32,564 nt of DNA from Saprospirales bacterium (GTDB taxonomy: Bacteria; Bacteroidota; Bacteroidia; Chitinophagales; Saprospiraceae): the NCBI GenBank assembly GCA_002698985.1, contig PAAY01000092.1, forward strand, positions 1-32,564. Reading direction: 5' to 3'. Positions 1 to 8,080 of this stretch are shown piece by piece. Position numbers and translations under genes: made by a program. How positions within the stretch are numbered: the stretch's first letter is position 1; every line of letters starts with the position of its first letter. The notes below the pieces were generated by a model. That model was not told the origin of the DNA. It was given only the letters and a program-made list of their open reading frames with translations, and did not search any database.

Positions 1-94
1 CGGATTACCCGTATCCGCCTGCAAAATTTGCCTCGTTCAGAATAAAATTTGCTCACTTTCGCTCAAGCATGAAAATCTAAACAGGCTCTAAGAC
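1..94 (+). repeat. Right end of a MITE-like element (copy 1, cut by the window edge)
   Basis: The last roughly 70 bases match the right part of the complete element at 30914-31104 almost base for base and in the same orientation. The copy ends in TAAACAGGCTC, the terminal inverted repeat of the complete element. After the terminus this copy reads TAAG, whereas the complete copy reads TTAA. The left end lies outside the window, so element length and target duplication cannot be judged. No coding potential is seen. Confidence 0.75.
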
Positions 95-122
95 ATACAC
101 ATACTCATTTACCCGCTTTGGA

Positions 123-160
123 GGGTCTGGCGCTTTCCGCCGGGCCCTTTTTCTTTTTTG
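123..160 (+). terminator. Rho-independent terminator
   Basis: A 10-bp stem at 123-132 and 138-147 (two G-U pairs) encloses the loop CTTTC. It is followed at once by a T-rich run. The gene it serves would be on the + strand, left of the window. Confidence 0.75.
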
Positions 161-671
161 TTTCCAATCCGGTGACTGCCAGCCCGGGAATTCAGGCCGC
201 AACCTTAACATCTCTCAACCCCTCTGAACCCTATCGATTACCCACAAATCCGTCATTCCGCCTTTAAGGGTTTTGCATGAGCAATTTGATCTTGAAGTTG
301 CAGGTTAAATTCCTGTGGGCTAATGTTCTTCCACTCCATCAAACATCTTGAAACCCCTTGCTTTAGCGAGGGGTTGCCGGACAGACCCCCTCAATGCATC
401 AAACATCTTTACAAAACATCAGCATCATTTCCAGCTACAATGGTGATTGATCATTCCTAATGTGATGTTCTGAATAGAAGTTTGATGTAGGTAGGGGAAC
501 TAGCATTATTCCCGCCGTTTAAACAGCGGGTTACAAGATGGCAGATGTATTCGGGGCCTTTTTCCTCAGCCAGGAACCGGGATTAATAAATGATTTTTTC
601 ACGTTCAATGAAGCCGTGTTGCAGACACACTTTTCGATGAGATTGGGATTTGTGGGTAATCGAAACCCCTT
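161..671. other. Non-coding region with inverted and direct repeats, no supported gene
   Basis: I find no convincing gene in this stretch of about 500 bases. The only ATG-started frame of note (538-726) has no recognisable protein features and runs into the end of cinA. The stretch holds an 18-bp perfect inverted repeat (234-251 and 646-663), two direct copies of CATCAAACATCTT (337-349 and 397-409), and a GC-rich hairpin between them (about 352-375). Around 510-530 there is a near-palindrome centred on GTTTAAAC. It looks like the remains of one or more small repeat elements. Confidence 0.5.
234..663. repeat. Segment bounded by 18-bp perfect inverted repeats
   Basis: TCGATTACCCACAAATCC at 234-251 is the exact reverse complement of 646-663. 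Outside both arms lies pyrimidine-rich CAACCCCTCT sequence in the same orientation (about 215-230 and 668-690), so the bounded 430-bp segment is flanked by direct repeats. This resembles a non-autonomous element with terminal inverted repeats, but no second copy is visible in the window. Confidence 0.45.
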
Positions 672-700
672 TCAACCCCTCTCAACCTCTCTCCCCACAA
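664..700 (-). repeat. 10-bp-period tandem tract overlapping the 3' end of cinA
   Basis: Read on the cinA strand, this is a G-rich tract of GAGAGGGGTT-like units with a period of about 10. The cinA stop codon (672-674) and its last codons lie inside the tract. Similar tracts occur after other genes in the window (5603-5638, 29636-29681). Confidence 0.6.
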
Positions 701-1928
701 ACCTCCTCAACATCTCCAGTGCATAGGTCGCAGCGTATTCGATGTTTCGCTGGCGGTCACGGCGGAAGTGGAAAACCCTGGCTTTCACCCGGTCTTTGTT
801 GCCCACGGCGATCCACACGGTGCCGACGGGTTTTTCGGGGGTGCCGCCACCCGGGCCGGCGATGCCGGAGGTGGCCACGGCCAGGTCGGTGCCGATTACC
901 TTCAGGGCGCCCTGCACCATTTCCCGGACGGTTTGTTCGCTGACGGCGCCGTGCTCCCGGAGGGTGCTTTCCTGGACGCCCAGCACCTGCATTTTCACCT
1001 CATTGGCGTAGGCAATGACGCTGCCTTTGAAATAATCCGAAGAGCCGGCCACGGAGGTGATCAGGTGTGCCAGGTAACCACCGGTGCAGCTTTCGGCGGT
1101 GGCCAGGGTGAGACCCTTGCTCCGGAGCAGCTTGCCGACGGCCGATTCCAGTACGTCGTCCTCCATGGAAGCGATCAGCTTCGGCGGCAGGAGCTGGAGC
1201 ATTTCCTGCAATTTTTGGTTCAGCAGAGCCTCATTGGCTTCCGGGTCTTCGCCCCGCACCGTCAGCCGCAGGCGCACCTGTGCAATTCTGGGCAGGTAGG
1301 CCAGCGTGACGTTTTCCGGAAGGGAATCTTCGAAAGGCTCCAGCATTTTTGCAATGGTGGACTCCCCTTCGCCAGAGGTCAGGATGGTTCGGTAAGCAAT
1401 GTGGGTGCCGTCAAAGCGATTGCGCAAGCGAGGCAATACTTCATTTTCCATGAGGTATTGCATTTCAAAGGGCACTCCCGGCAGAGAGACAACCACCTTG
1501 TCGTCTTGCTCGAACCACATGCCGGGGGCTGTTCCCATCTTGTTGAACAGCACGGTGGCATTTGCGGGCACCATCCATTGCTGCACCACGGCGGGGGTTA
1601 TTTCTCGCTTGTGCTGGCGGTAAATGTCCTCCACGAATTCCCGTGTCGGGCTGTGCTCCACCATTCCGACGCCGAAGAAATGGGCCAGGGCGGTTTTTGT
1701 CTTGTCGTCTTTGGTGGGGCCCAGGCCGCCGGTGATGATGACCACGTCGGCCAGGGTCAGACCCCGGCGCAGCATGTCCAGGATGGCGTGTTCGTCGTCG
1801 GCAACGGCGCTTTTTTCCACCACCACCCCTCCAATGCCGTGCAGCATCTGGGCGATCCTGGCAGAATTGGTATCGATGATCTGTCCGATCAAAATTTCGT
1901 CGCCGATGGTCAGCAGGTAAACTTCCAT
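672..1928 (-). CDS. cinA: CinA family nicotinamide-nucleotide amidohydrolase
   Basis: This 418-aa protein has the full two-domain CinA architecture. The N-terminal MoaB/MogA-like domain (about residues 1-170) carries ITGGLGPTKDD at 65-75. The C-terminal PncC amidase domain (about 258-412) carries AESCTGG at 278-284 and a later GIAGPGGG loop. In characterised relatives the C-terminal domain deamidates nicotinamide mononucleotide for NAD recycling, and some N-terminal domains act as ADP-ribose pyrophosphatases; that role is inferred here. The ATG at 1926-1928 fits the family start (MEVYLLTIGDEIL). It lies 24 bases after birA on the same strand, so the two are probably co-transcribed. The C-terminus (REVERG) is encoded by a tandem repeat tract, suggesting the native end was altered by repeat growth. 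Confidence 0.95.
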   Translation of the reverse strand: MEVYLLTIGDEILIGQIIDTNSARIAQMLHGIGGVVVEKSAVADDEHAILDMLRRGLTLADVVIITGGLGPTKDDKTKTALAHFFGVGMVEHSPTREFVEDIYRQHKREITPAVVQQWMVPANATVLFNKMGTAPGMWFEQDDKVVVSLPGVPFEMQYLMENEVLPRLRNRFDGTHIAYRTILTSGEGESTIAKMLEPFEDSLPENVTLAYLPRIAQVRLRLTVRGEDPEANEALLNQKLQEMLQLLPPKLIASMEDDVLESAVGKLLRSKGLTLATAESCTGGYLAHLITSVAGSSDYFKGSVIAYANEVKMQVLGVQESTLREHGAVSEQTVREMVQGALKVIGTDLAVATSGIAGPGGGTPEKPVGTVWIAVGNKDRVKARVFHFRRDRQRNIEYAATYALEMLRRFVGREVERG

Positions 1929-1952
1929 GTTTTTGTTTTTTTCGTCGGGCTT

Positions 1953-2720
1953 TCAGCCCAAATCAAAAATGAGCTCTTTGAAATCGTATCGTCGCAATTC
2001 GGAGCCTACCTTGAGGCACAGCTTTCCGCTTTCTTCCACATCCACAATTTCCGCTTCGAATGGTTTTTCATCGAGGTGGTAAAATGTCCGCTTTTGGCGC
2101 CAGCCGAAGAGTGCATCGAGGTATTCCGCTTTCAGCAATTCTTCTTTTCCGCTTCGCAACAACAGGTAGTACTGTTCCAGTTTTTCACAGAGCATTTCCA
2201 GGCTTGCCTTCCGGTCGAACCGCCGGCCGGCCTCGTTGCGCAGCGAAGTTGCATTTTTCAGTTCAGGCGGAAAGGCTGCCTGGTTTAGGTTGAGTCCCAC
2301 GCCAGCGATGGAAGTGCGGAGATTTTCGCCCCGCAGGGTGTTGGTGATGAGGATGCCCGCCACTTTTTTCCGATGGATGAGGATATCGTTGGGCCATTTG
2401 ACCTTAACCGGCTGTCCGGTCAGCTCTTCGGCCACCGATCTCACCGCCAGTGAAACGGCCATGTTGAGGAAGAACTGTTTGTTTACCCGAAGGAAAGAAG
2501 GAAAGAGTACCACACTGAAAGTCAGGTTTTCGGCGGCGGCACTGATCCAGGCGTTGCCGGCCTGGCCCCTGCCGGCTGTCTGGAAATCGGCCAGCACCAC
2601 GGTTCCCTCGGCTGGTTTGTTTTTTGCAACGAGGCCCGAAGCGTAGTTCATGGTACTGTCCACCTCATCCAGGTGAATGAATCGTTGGCCGAGGAAGAGG
2701 GTATTGGGCTGAATCAACAT
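1953..2720 (-). CDS. birA: Biotin--[acetyl-CoA-carboxylase] ligase, catalytic domain only
   Basis: The 255-aa protein is a biotin protein ligase that activates biotin with ATP and attaches it to carboxyl carrier proteins. Family signatures are present in order: HLDEVDSTM near the N-terminus, GRGQAGNAW (the GRGRxGxxW biotinyl-AMP loop with two substitutions), VKWPNDI, KVAGILI and GVGLNLNQ, then a small C-terminal beta domain. There is no N-terminal helix-turn-helix, so it is a monofunctional ligase and not a biotin repressor. The frame stays open upstream to 2834, but that stretch is unlike the family. The ATG at 2718-2720 gives the usual start just before the catalytic domain. It is divergent from rsfS and followed closely by cinA. 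Confidence 0.93.
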   Translation of the reverse strand: MLIQPNTLFLGQRFIHLDEVDSTMNYASGLVAKNKPAEGTVVLADFQTAGRGQAGNAWISAAAENLTFSVVLFPSFLRVNKQFFLNMAVSLAVRSVAEELTGQPVKVKWPNDILIHRKKVAGILITNTLRGENLRTSIAGVGLNLNQAAFPPELKNATSLRNEAGRRFDRKASLEMLCEKLEQYYLLLRSGKEELLKAEYLDALFGWRQKRTFYHLDEKPFEAEIVDVEESGKLCLKVGSELRRYDFKELIFDLG

Positions 2721-2930
2721 GAAATAATAATTGCTACTTTTAGCCCTGTCCATCGGACATTTCGGACTTTTGCAAACAATTGGTGCCGGAAGCGGTACCA
2801 TTGGCCGGCAAAACAAACGGTTTTGTATGCGCAAACCAACAGCCGGTCTGATCCATACATCTATTTTTCAACCTGTGTGTTTATACATCAATTCAGGCAG
2901 CAAGGTCTTTCTTTCATGAGCATTTCATGA

Positions 2931-2960
2931 GTTGACTGGCCGGATGCCAAAAGTAAATTT
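2931..2960 (+). promoter_or_regulatory. Candidate Bacteroidota promoter upstream of rsfS
   Basis: A TTG (2932-2934) is followed after 19 bases by TAAATTT (2954-2960), close to the Bacteroidota -33/-7 pattern TTTG and TAnnTTTG. A transcript would begin near 2967, which would make the TTG at 2970 essentially leaderless and favours the internal ATG at 3018 as the rsfS start. Confidence 0.35.
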
Positions 2961-2969
2961 TATTCCGTA

Positions 2970-3356
2970 TTGAGTACGCAATCAGCTCTTAAGCACTTTG
3001 AACCTGTGGCGGACGAGATGAACGACCTGATCGTTGACAGTATTCAGGACATCAAAGGCAAAAACATCCTAAAACTCAACCTGACCCAACTCGACGACGC
3101 CCCCACTGACTTTTTCATCATTTGTGAGGGCGACTCTACCACCCAGGTCAGGGCCATGTCAGAAAACATCAGAAAGCGAATGAAGGAGGAACTTGGCCAG
3201 ATGCCGCTCCACGTGGAAGGAGCCATGCACTCCCGCTGGATCTGCATGGACTATTTCAACGTGGTGGTGCACATTTTTCACAAAGACGTGAGAGGTGTGT
3301 ACGAATTGGAAGATCTGTGGGGTGATGCGGTATTCACCTCGTATGAAAACCTCTGA
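2970..3356 (+). CDS. rsfS: Ribosome silencing factor RsfS (Iojap family)
   Basis: RsfS binds ribosomal protein L14 and blocks joining of the 30S and 50S subunits when nutrients are short. The family pattern is clear: a start-proximal helix (DLIVDSIQDIKGKNI), DFFIICEGDSTTQV, HVEG followed by W, then DYFNVVVHIFHKD and YELEDLWGDA. The start is uncertain. TTG at 2970 gives 128 aa and the first ATG at 3018 gives 112 aa. No in-frame ATG lies between the upstream stop (2928) and 2970. Family members often carry a short N-terminal extension, so I give the longer form but consider 3018 equally likely. It lies 76 bases before ftsH on the same strand, a common Bacteroidota neighbourhood. Confidence 0.9.
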   Translation: MSTQSALKHFEPVADEMNDLIVDSIQDIKGKNILKLNLTQLDDAPTDFFIICEGDSTTQVRAMSENIRKRMKEELGQMPLHVEGAMHSRWICMDYFNVVVHIFHKDVRGVYELEDLWGDAVFTSYENL

Positions 3357-3432
3357 CCCCTTCAAATTAGGAGCATGGTTCGGCCTGATTTGCTGAAACG
3401 TACATAAAGAGGCAGAAAACTCCCAGCTATTC

Positions 3433-5448
3433 ATGGAGAACAACAAACAAGAAAACAAAAACCCGAAGAACGGTGGCGGACGGTACACCACCTACTGGAT
3501 ATATGCGGTGATCGCCATATTCCTGTTGGGATTGCAGTTCATCAACTTGCCCGGCAGCACCTCAGACCCCATCAATTTTGATCGCTTCGCAAAAATGGCC
3601 GAGGCCGGCGATGTGAAAAAGGTGGAGGTCGTCAACGAGAAGTACGCCAATGTGTACCTCCGGGAGGAAGCCCTGACAAAAACAGGCGCCGATGGTGAAA
3701 AGCTCTACAAGGACGCCAGCCACAGCAGCTTCAACAAGCTCAGGCCCCACTACTCTTTTGACATAGGCCCGCCCGAGCACTTTGCAAAAAAGCTGGACGA
3801 ACTGAACAGCAGCCTGCCGGAAGACAAACGCTTCACTTACACCTTCGAAGAGCAGCACAACTGGCTGTTGCCGATACTCAGCTGGATGATCCCCATCGGA
3901 ATCTTCATCCTGCTGTGGTTCTTCATCATGCGAAGGGTGGGCGGCGGTGCCGGCGGCCCCGGTGGCAACCTGTTCAACATCGGCAAGTCCAAGGCTACGC
4001 TTTTTGACCAGAACGCCAAGGTAAACGTCACCTTCCAGGATGTCGCCGGCCTTGACGAAGCGAAAGAAGAAGTAGTGGAAGTGGTGGACTTCCTGAAGAA
4101 TCCAAAAAAATACACCGCCCTGGGTGGCAAAATCCCCAAGGGTGTGCTTCTGGTTGGCCCTCCCGGCACCGGTAAGACCCTGCTGGCAAAAGCCGTGGCA
4201 GGTGAGGCCGATGTGCCTTTCTTCTCCATTTCCGGTTCCGACTTCGTGGAGATGTTCGTGGGTGTGGGTGCCAGCCGGGTGCGTGACCTGTTCAAACAGG
4301 CTCGCGAGAAAGCCCCCTGCATCGTCTTCATCGACGAGATAGACGCCATCGGGCGTGCACGCGGCCGCAGTGGTTTCCAGGGTGGCAATGACGAAAGGGA
4401 GAACACCCTCAACCAGTTGCTGGTGGAGATGGATGGTTTTCCGACGGACAAAGGTGTGATCCTGATAGCTGCAACCAACCGCCCCGATGTGCTGGACAAT
4501 GCACTCCTGCGACCTGGTCGCTTTGACAGGCTCATCGCCGTTGACAGGCCGGATCTGAAAGGGCGCGAGGCCATATTCAAAGTACACCTCAAAACCATCA
4601 AGATCGCCAAGGATGTCAGTCCGGCGGAACTGTCGGAAATGACGCCGGGTTTTGCCGGTGCTGAAATTGCCAATGTGTGCAACGAAGCCGCCCTCATTGC
4701 CGCCAGGCGAAACAAGAAAAAGGTGGACATGCAGGATTTTCACGATGCCCTCGACAGGGTGATCGGCGGTTTGGAAAAGAAAAGCAAGCTCATTTCTCCG
4801 GAAGAGAAAAAGATCATCGCTTACCACGAAGCCGGTCACGCCGTTTGCGGCTGGTTCCTGGAACACGCCTCGCCGCTGGTCAAGGTAACCATCGTGCCCC
4901 GCGGTATTGGCACCTTGGGTTATGCGCAGTATTTGCCGAAGGAGGAATACATCACCCGCACGGAGCAGTTGCTGGACAGGATGTGCATGACCTTTGGCGG
5001 CAGGGCCGCTGAAGAAATCGTCTTCGGAAAAATCTCAACCGGTGCCCAAAGCGATCTGGACCAGGTGACCAAAATGGCTTACAGCATGATTACCGTCTTC
5101 GGTATGAATGAAAAGGTTGGGCAGGTATCCTTTTATGGATTGCAGAATGACAGCTTCCTGAAACCCTATTCCGAAGAAACGGCTCACCTGATCGATGAGG
5201 AGGTTCGCCAATTGGTCAACTCCCAGTTCGAGCGGGCAAAAGCGCTGCTGCGGGAGAAAAGGGAAGAACTTGAAGTCATTGCGCAGCGACTGCTGGAAAA
5301 AGAGGTACTGACCAAAACGGATGTGGAAAAGCTGATCGGCAAACGGCCCTACACACAGGAAGTCGTTGAGCCAGAAGCTGAATCACCTTCGGAAAACGGC
5401 AGCACCAAAGTTGACGAAGAAATAGAGGTCGACACCACCAAGGACTAG
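3433..5448 (+). CDS. ftsH: ATP-dependent zinc metalloprotease FtsH
   Basis: This 671-aa protein is a complete membrane-anchored AAA+ protease that extracts and degrades membrane and short-lived cytosolic proteins as a hexamer. Two membrane segments (about residues 21-40 and 144-166) flank a periplasmic domain. The AAA module has Walker A GPPGTGKT (242-249), Walker B VFIDEIDA (about 298-305) and the second region of homology around [20 protein letters not shown] (347-366). The M41 protease domain has HEAGH (465-469) and the downstream zinc-ligand region SDLDQVT (540-546). The acidic C-terminal tail is unconserved. A strong terminator follows at 5471-5512, so rsfS-ftsH forms a closed unit. Confidence 0.98.
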   Translation: MENNKQENKNPKNGGGRYTTYWIYAVIAIFLLGLQFINLPGSTSDPINFDRFAKMAEAGDVKKVEVVNEKYANVYLREEALTKTGADGEKLYKDASHSSFNKLRPHYSFDIGPPEHFAKKLDELNSSLPEDKRFTYTFEEQHNWLLPILSWMIPIGIFILLWFFIMRRVGGGAGGPGGNLFNIGKSKATLFDQNAKVNVTFQDVAGLDEAKEEVVEVVDFLKNPKKYTALGGKIPKGVLLVGPPGTGKTLLAKAVAGEADVPFFSISGSDFVEMFVGVGASRVRDLFKQAREKAPCIVFIDEIDAIGRARGRSGFQGGNDERENTLNQLLVEMDGFPTDKGVILIAATNRPDVLDNALLRPGRFDRLIAVDRPDLKGREAIFKVHLKTIKIAKDVSPAELSEMTPGFAGAEIANVCNEAALIAARRNKKKVDMQDFHDALDRVIGGLEKKSKLISPEEKKIIAYHEAGHAVCGWFLEHASPLVKVTIVPRGIGTLGYAQYLPKEEYITRTEQLLDRMCMTFGGRAAEEIVFGKISTGAQSDLDQVTKMAYSMITVFGMNEKVGQVSFYGLQNDSFLKPYSEETAHLIDEEVRQLVNSQFERAKALLREKREELEVIAQRLLEKEVLTKTDVEKLIGKRPYTQEVVEPEAESPSENGSTKVDEEIEVDTTKD

Positions 5449-5470
5449 GCCTGCTCAATCATACACGGCT

Positions 5471-5512
5471 AACGGGGTTTGGACGCAACAGTCCGAACCC
5501 CGTTTATTTTTT
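5471..5512 (+). terminator. Rho-independent terminator of ftsH
   Basis: A 14-bp stem, AACGGGGTTTGGAC (5471-5484) with its complement at 5491-5504 (one G-U pair), encloses the loop GCAACA. It is followed by a T-rich run, 22 bases after the ftsH stop codon. Confidence 0.92.
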
Positions 5513-5602
5513 GTAGCCAATTGTCTGTGTCTCCTCAGTTCCTGAGTTCTTCAGTTCCTGAGGGCCCCGAGATAGCCATCGGGGCAAAAAGTGCCCTCAT
5601 TC

Positions 5603-5974
5603 GTTTAGAGAGGTTTAGAGAGGTTTAGAGAAGTTTAGCTCGGTCGCCCTAAATCTCTATAACCCAAAGTTTTAGATCAATGCCAACTCCTCTCAACCAA
5701 CGACTCTTGCAGGCAACTCCAATTGAAAATGGCTTTTTTTGCCCCGATGCCGATATCCCGAAAGCCGTATAGCTATCGGCTTCGGGATCGGCACGGGGCG
5801 CTCAGTTCTTCAGTTCCTGAGTCTACTGTAAAAAGTCTTTTTTATTGGAATTGGCGCAAGTTCCGTTATTAAAAGAAGTTGAGATCGGTCTAAAGTATTG
5901 ATTTTTAGAGGTATAGGGACGGCCGAGCGCAACCTCTCTAAACTTCTCTAAACCTTTCTCAACCCCTCTCAACC
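5603..5974. repeat. Decayed long inverted repeat around a hairpin core
   Basis: The left arm (about 5603-5733) and the reverse complement of the right arm (about 5830-5974) align along most of their length with many differences. Shared landmarks in order are the GTTTAGAGA-type tract, GCTCGGYCG, CTTTAGA/TTTTAGA, a CTCAAC stretch, an ACTTGC/TCTTGC stretch and CCAATT. Between the arms lies the hairpin at 5741-5799. Confidence 0.55.
5741..5799. repeat. Large GC-rich hairpin
   Basis: GCCCCG at 5741 pairs with CGGGGC ending at 5799. Inward the pairing continues as TGCCGAT/ATCGGCA, CCCGAA/TTCGGG and GCCG/CGGC, with single-base or two-base bulges and an AT-rich loop near TATAGCTAT. There is no following T-run, so it is not a standard terminator. 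A smaller relative (ATGCCG...CGGCAT followed by CGGGGCTCAG) occurs at about 31145-31178. Confidence 0.7.
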
Positions 5975-6003
5975 ACTGAGCGCACTTTTTGCAGTGCGCT
6001 CAG
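5817..6003. mobile_element. Degenerate MITE-like element with ACTGCAAAAAGT-type ends
   Basis: The left end reads CTGAGTCTACTGTAAAAAGT (5817-5836). The right end is ACTTTTTGCAGTGCGCTCAG (5984-6003), a near-perfect inverted match to the ends of the elements at 23933-24169 and 30640-30859. The interior is unrelated to those two copies, so it is either an old, decayed member or a different element sharing the same ends. Confidence 0.45.
5976..6003. repeat. 28-base palindrome
   Basis: CTGAGCGCAC (5976-5985) pairs perfectly with GTGCGCTCAG (5994-6003) around an 8-base loop containing TTTTT. It coincides with the right end of the degenerate MITE-like element. Confidence 0.75.
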
Positions 6004-6211
6004 TTCCTCAGTTCTTCAGTTCTTCAGTTCCTCACAATTCCACCCCACAATTCCAACTGATCGTTTAATTCAGGAAGTTTGCAGAAATTGGTGGCTGTCA
6101 GCGGCTTGCACAGGGATTTTTGCTGCCGTTGATTTTCCCCCTTCACTGATTTACAATGCAATTTTTACGCTCTGGGGGAAGGCGTATGAATCAAAACAAA
6201 TTCGAATCAAC

Positions 6212-6796
6212 ATGAAGTCAATCGGAATTCTCGTATCCATCGTGCTGGTACTGTTTTTTGCCTTTTCGGGCTGCAACACCTACAACACCCTGGTGGAAAA
6301 AGACACCAAGGTGGAGCAAGCCTGGGCCAATGTGCAAAGTGCCTACCAACGCCGGGCCGACCTGATTCCAAACCTGGTGAACACCGTAAAGGGTGTGGCA
6401 GAATTTGAACAGAGCACCCTCAGCCAGGTGGCCGAAGCAAGGGCCAAAGCCACCAGCATCACCGTGGACCCCAGCAACCTGAGCCCGGAAAAGCTGGCCG
6501 AGTTTCAAAAAGCACAAGGTGAGCTTTCCAGCGCGCTGGGCCGCCTGCTGATGATCACGGAGAACTATCCGGAGCTTCGTGCAACGGAATCCTTCAAAGA
6601 GTTACAAGCCCAACTGGAAGGCACCGAAAACCGCATCAAGGTGGAGCGCGACCGTTTCAACGCCGCCGTGGCAGATTACAACGCCAGCATCCGGAAATTC
6701 CCAGCCAATGTGTGGGCAGGTCTCTTCGGCTTCGACCGGTACAGCCCATTTGAGGCGCAGGAAGGTGCTGAAAACGCTCCAAGGGTGGAGTTTTAA
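6212..6796 (+). CDS. lemA: LemA family protein
   Basis: This 194-aa LemA family protein is made of an N-terminal membrane segment (about residues 4-20) followed by long helices exposed outside the cytoplasm. The hallmark stretch is present: YNTLVEKDTKVEQAW, then RRADLIPNLVNTVKG. The sequence FSGC at residues 18-21 resembles a lipobox but lacks the usual residue at -3, so lipidation is uncertain. LemA proteins are of unclear biochemical function and often sit beside TPM-domain genes, as here. It is followed after 13 bases by the first TPM gene, so the three genes from 6212 to 8075 look like one operon. Confidence 0.95.
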   Translation: MKSIGILVSIVLVLFFAFSGCNTYNTLVEKDTKVEQAWANVQSAYQRRADLIPNLVNTVKGVAEFEQSTLSQVAEARAKATSITVDPSNLSPEKLAEFQKAQGELSSALGRLLMITENYPELRATESFKELQAQLEGTENRIKVERDRFNAAVADYNASIRKFPANVWAGLFGFDRYSPFEAQEGAENAPRVEF

Positions 6797-6809
6797 TCCG
6801 ATTTGATAC

Positions 6810-7250
6810 ATGGTCAATTTTTTCAGCAAGGAAGAAGAACAACAGATCATCGATGCCATTCGTGAGGCGGAGGAGAACACCTCCGGAGAGATACGCGTGC
6901 ACCTGGAAGAAAAAGTGAAGGGCGATGTGCTGGACGCAGCCGTCAAGACCTTTTTCAAAATAGGCATGCAGCACACCGCTGAGAACAATGGCGTCCTGAT
7001 CTTTCTGGTTCCCAAACAACGCCAGTTCGCCATCATCGGCGACAGGGGCATCAACGAGAAGGTTCCGCCCGGCTTCTGGGATGAAGTCAAAGACCTCATG
7101 CAAGAGCACTTCCGCAAGGGCGAGTTCGCCAAAGGCGTTTGCGAAGGCATTCTTCTTTCCGGACAGAAACTGAAAGAATACTTCCCGCTGCAACCCGATG
7201 ACAAGAACGAACTCCCCAACGAACTCTCTTTCGGCAAGACCAACACCTGA
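6810..7250 (+). CDS. TPM-domain protein, soluble form
   Basis: The 146-aa protein consists almost entirely of a TPM domain (YgcG/TLP18.3/Psb32/MOLO-1 family). Visible features are FFSKEEEQQIIDAIREAEENTSGEIRV-like opening helices and NNGVLIFLVPKQRQFAIIGDRG, the central strand region, then a helix with FRKGEFAKGV. It lacks a signal peptide or membrane segment, unlike its neighbour, so it is probably cytosolic or peripheral. Some relatives in plants are acid phosphatases in photosystem II repair; no such role can be assigned here. Its stop codon directly abuts the ATG of the next gene, suggesting translational coupling. Confidence 0.88.
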   Translation: MVNFFSKEEEQQIIDAIREAEENTSGEIRVHLEEKVKGDVLDAAVKTFFKIGMQHTAENNGVLIFLVPKQRQFAIIGDRGINEKVPPGFWDEVKDLMQEHFRKGEFAKGVCEGILLSGQKLKEYFPLQPDDKNELPNELSFGKTNT

Positions 7251-8075
7251 ATGAAACAGCTACTTTCGAAATACCTCTTACTTCCTGCTTTCCTGCTGAT
7301 GGCGGCAGTGGCCCTTGCAAAAGAGCCGCCGGACCCGCCACAGCCGCCGCGCTTGGTCAATGATTACACCAACATCCTGTCTCAAAACGAGGTGAATGCG
7401 CTGGAGCGCAAGCTGGTTGCTTACGACGACAGCACCTCCACGCAGATAGCCATCGTCATAGAGCCTTCGCTGGAAGGCGATGACATTTTTGATTATTCGT
7501 TCAGGCTGGCCGAAAAATGGGGCATCGGAAGGGCCGGCAAAGACAACGGCATCCTCATCTACATTGCCCTGCAGGACCGCAAGCTCTACATCCAGACCGG
7601 TTATGGTGCCGAAGGCTTTTTGCCGGACGCCATGGCCAAGCGCATCATCGATCAGGTCATCGTCCCCAACTTCCGTCAGCAACGCTACTATGAGGGCCTC
7701 AACCGCGCCACCGACATCATCATGAAGCTGGGCAGCGGGGAATACACCAACGACGATTTGGCAGAGGGTGATGATTTCCCAATTGCGGCATTGGTTGTGG
7801 TTATTTTATTTATCCTCATCATCATCGCCATCAGTGCGGCGGCCGGAGGTGGTGGCTATTACAAAGGCGGCCGCTACGACAGCGGCGGCGGATGGATGAT
7901 CTTCGGCCCCGGCGGCTGGGATGATGACGACGACGATGATGACAGGCCCCGGAAAAGAAGACGCCGTGGCGGGGGCTGGGGCGGATGGGACAGCGGTGGT
8001 GGTTTCGGCGGCGGCGGCTTTGGTGGCTTTGGCGGCGGTGGCTTTGGCGGCGGTGGTGCCGGTGGAAGCTGGTGA
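7251..8075 (+). CDS. Exported membrane-anchored TPM-domain protein with Gly-rich tail
   Basis: This 274-aa protein has a signal peptide (about residues 1-23), a TPM domain (about 35-165, with STQIAIVIEPSLEG, DNGILIYIALQDRKLYIQTGYG and RYYEGLNRAT) and one membrane segment (about 178-198). The cytoplasmic tail has a run of eight aspartates, then a basic stretch, then Gly-rich sequence ending GGAGGSW. That tail is typical of YgcG-type proteins. Together with LemA and the soluble TPM protein it forms a likely membrane complex, but the activity is unknown. Its stop is 5 bases from the convergent gene at 8081. Confidence 0.9.
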   Translation: MKQLLSKYLLLPAFLLMAAVALAKEPPDPPQPPRLVNDYTNILSQNEVNALERKLVAYDDSTSTQIAIVIEPSLEGDDIFDYSFRLAEKWGIGRAGKDNGILIYIALQDRKLYIQTGYGAEGFLPDAMAKRIIDQVIVPNFRQQRYYEGLNRATDIIMKLGSGEYTNDDLAEGDDFPIAALVVVILFILIIIAISAAAGGGGYYKGGRYDSGGGWMIFGPGGWDDDDDDDDRPRKRRRRGGGWGGWDSGGGFGGGGFGGFGGGGFGGGGAGGSW

Positions 8076-8080
8076 GTGCC

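Larger units (their letters stand above)
5513..6211. other. Repeat-filled intergenic region between ftsH and lemA
   Basis: About 700 bases contain no supported gene. In order they hold short CAGTTCYTGAG-type repeats (about 5530-5562), a 10-bp tandem tract (5603-5638), a diverged left arm (to about 5733), a large hairpin (5741-5799), a diverged right arm (about 5830-5930), the reversed 10-bp tract (5931-5974), a 28-base palindrome (5976-6003) and more CAGTTC repeats (to about 6035). The last 150 bases before lemA look unique and should hold its promoter, but I cannot pick out a good -7 motif. Confidence 0.6.

Noticed and set aside
538-726. Short open frame before cinA (62 codons)
   Set aside because: It has no protein features, crosses the 18-bp inverted repeat and the 10-bp tract, and overlaps cinA.
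768-2288. Long + strand open frame (506 codons)
   Set aside because: It lies antisense to cinA and birA, both of which have clear family motifs. Its translation has no recognisable domain, and its length reflects the codon pattern of the opposite strand.
3562-4866. Long - strand open frame (434 codons)
   Set aside because: It is antisense to ftsH, which is complete and highly conserved. The translation is His-rich and featureless.
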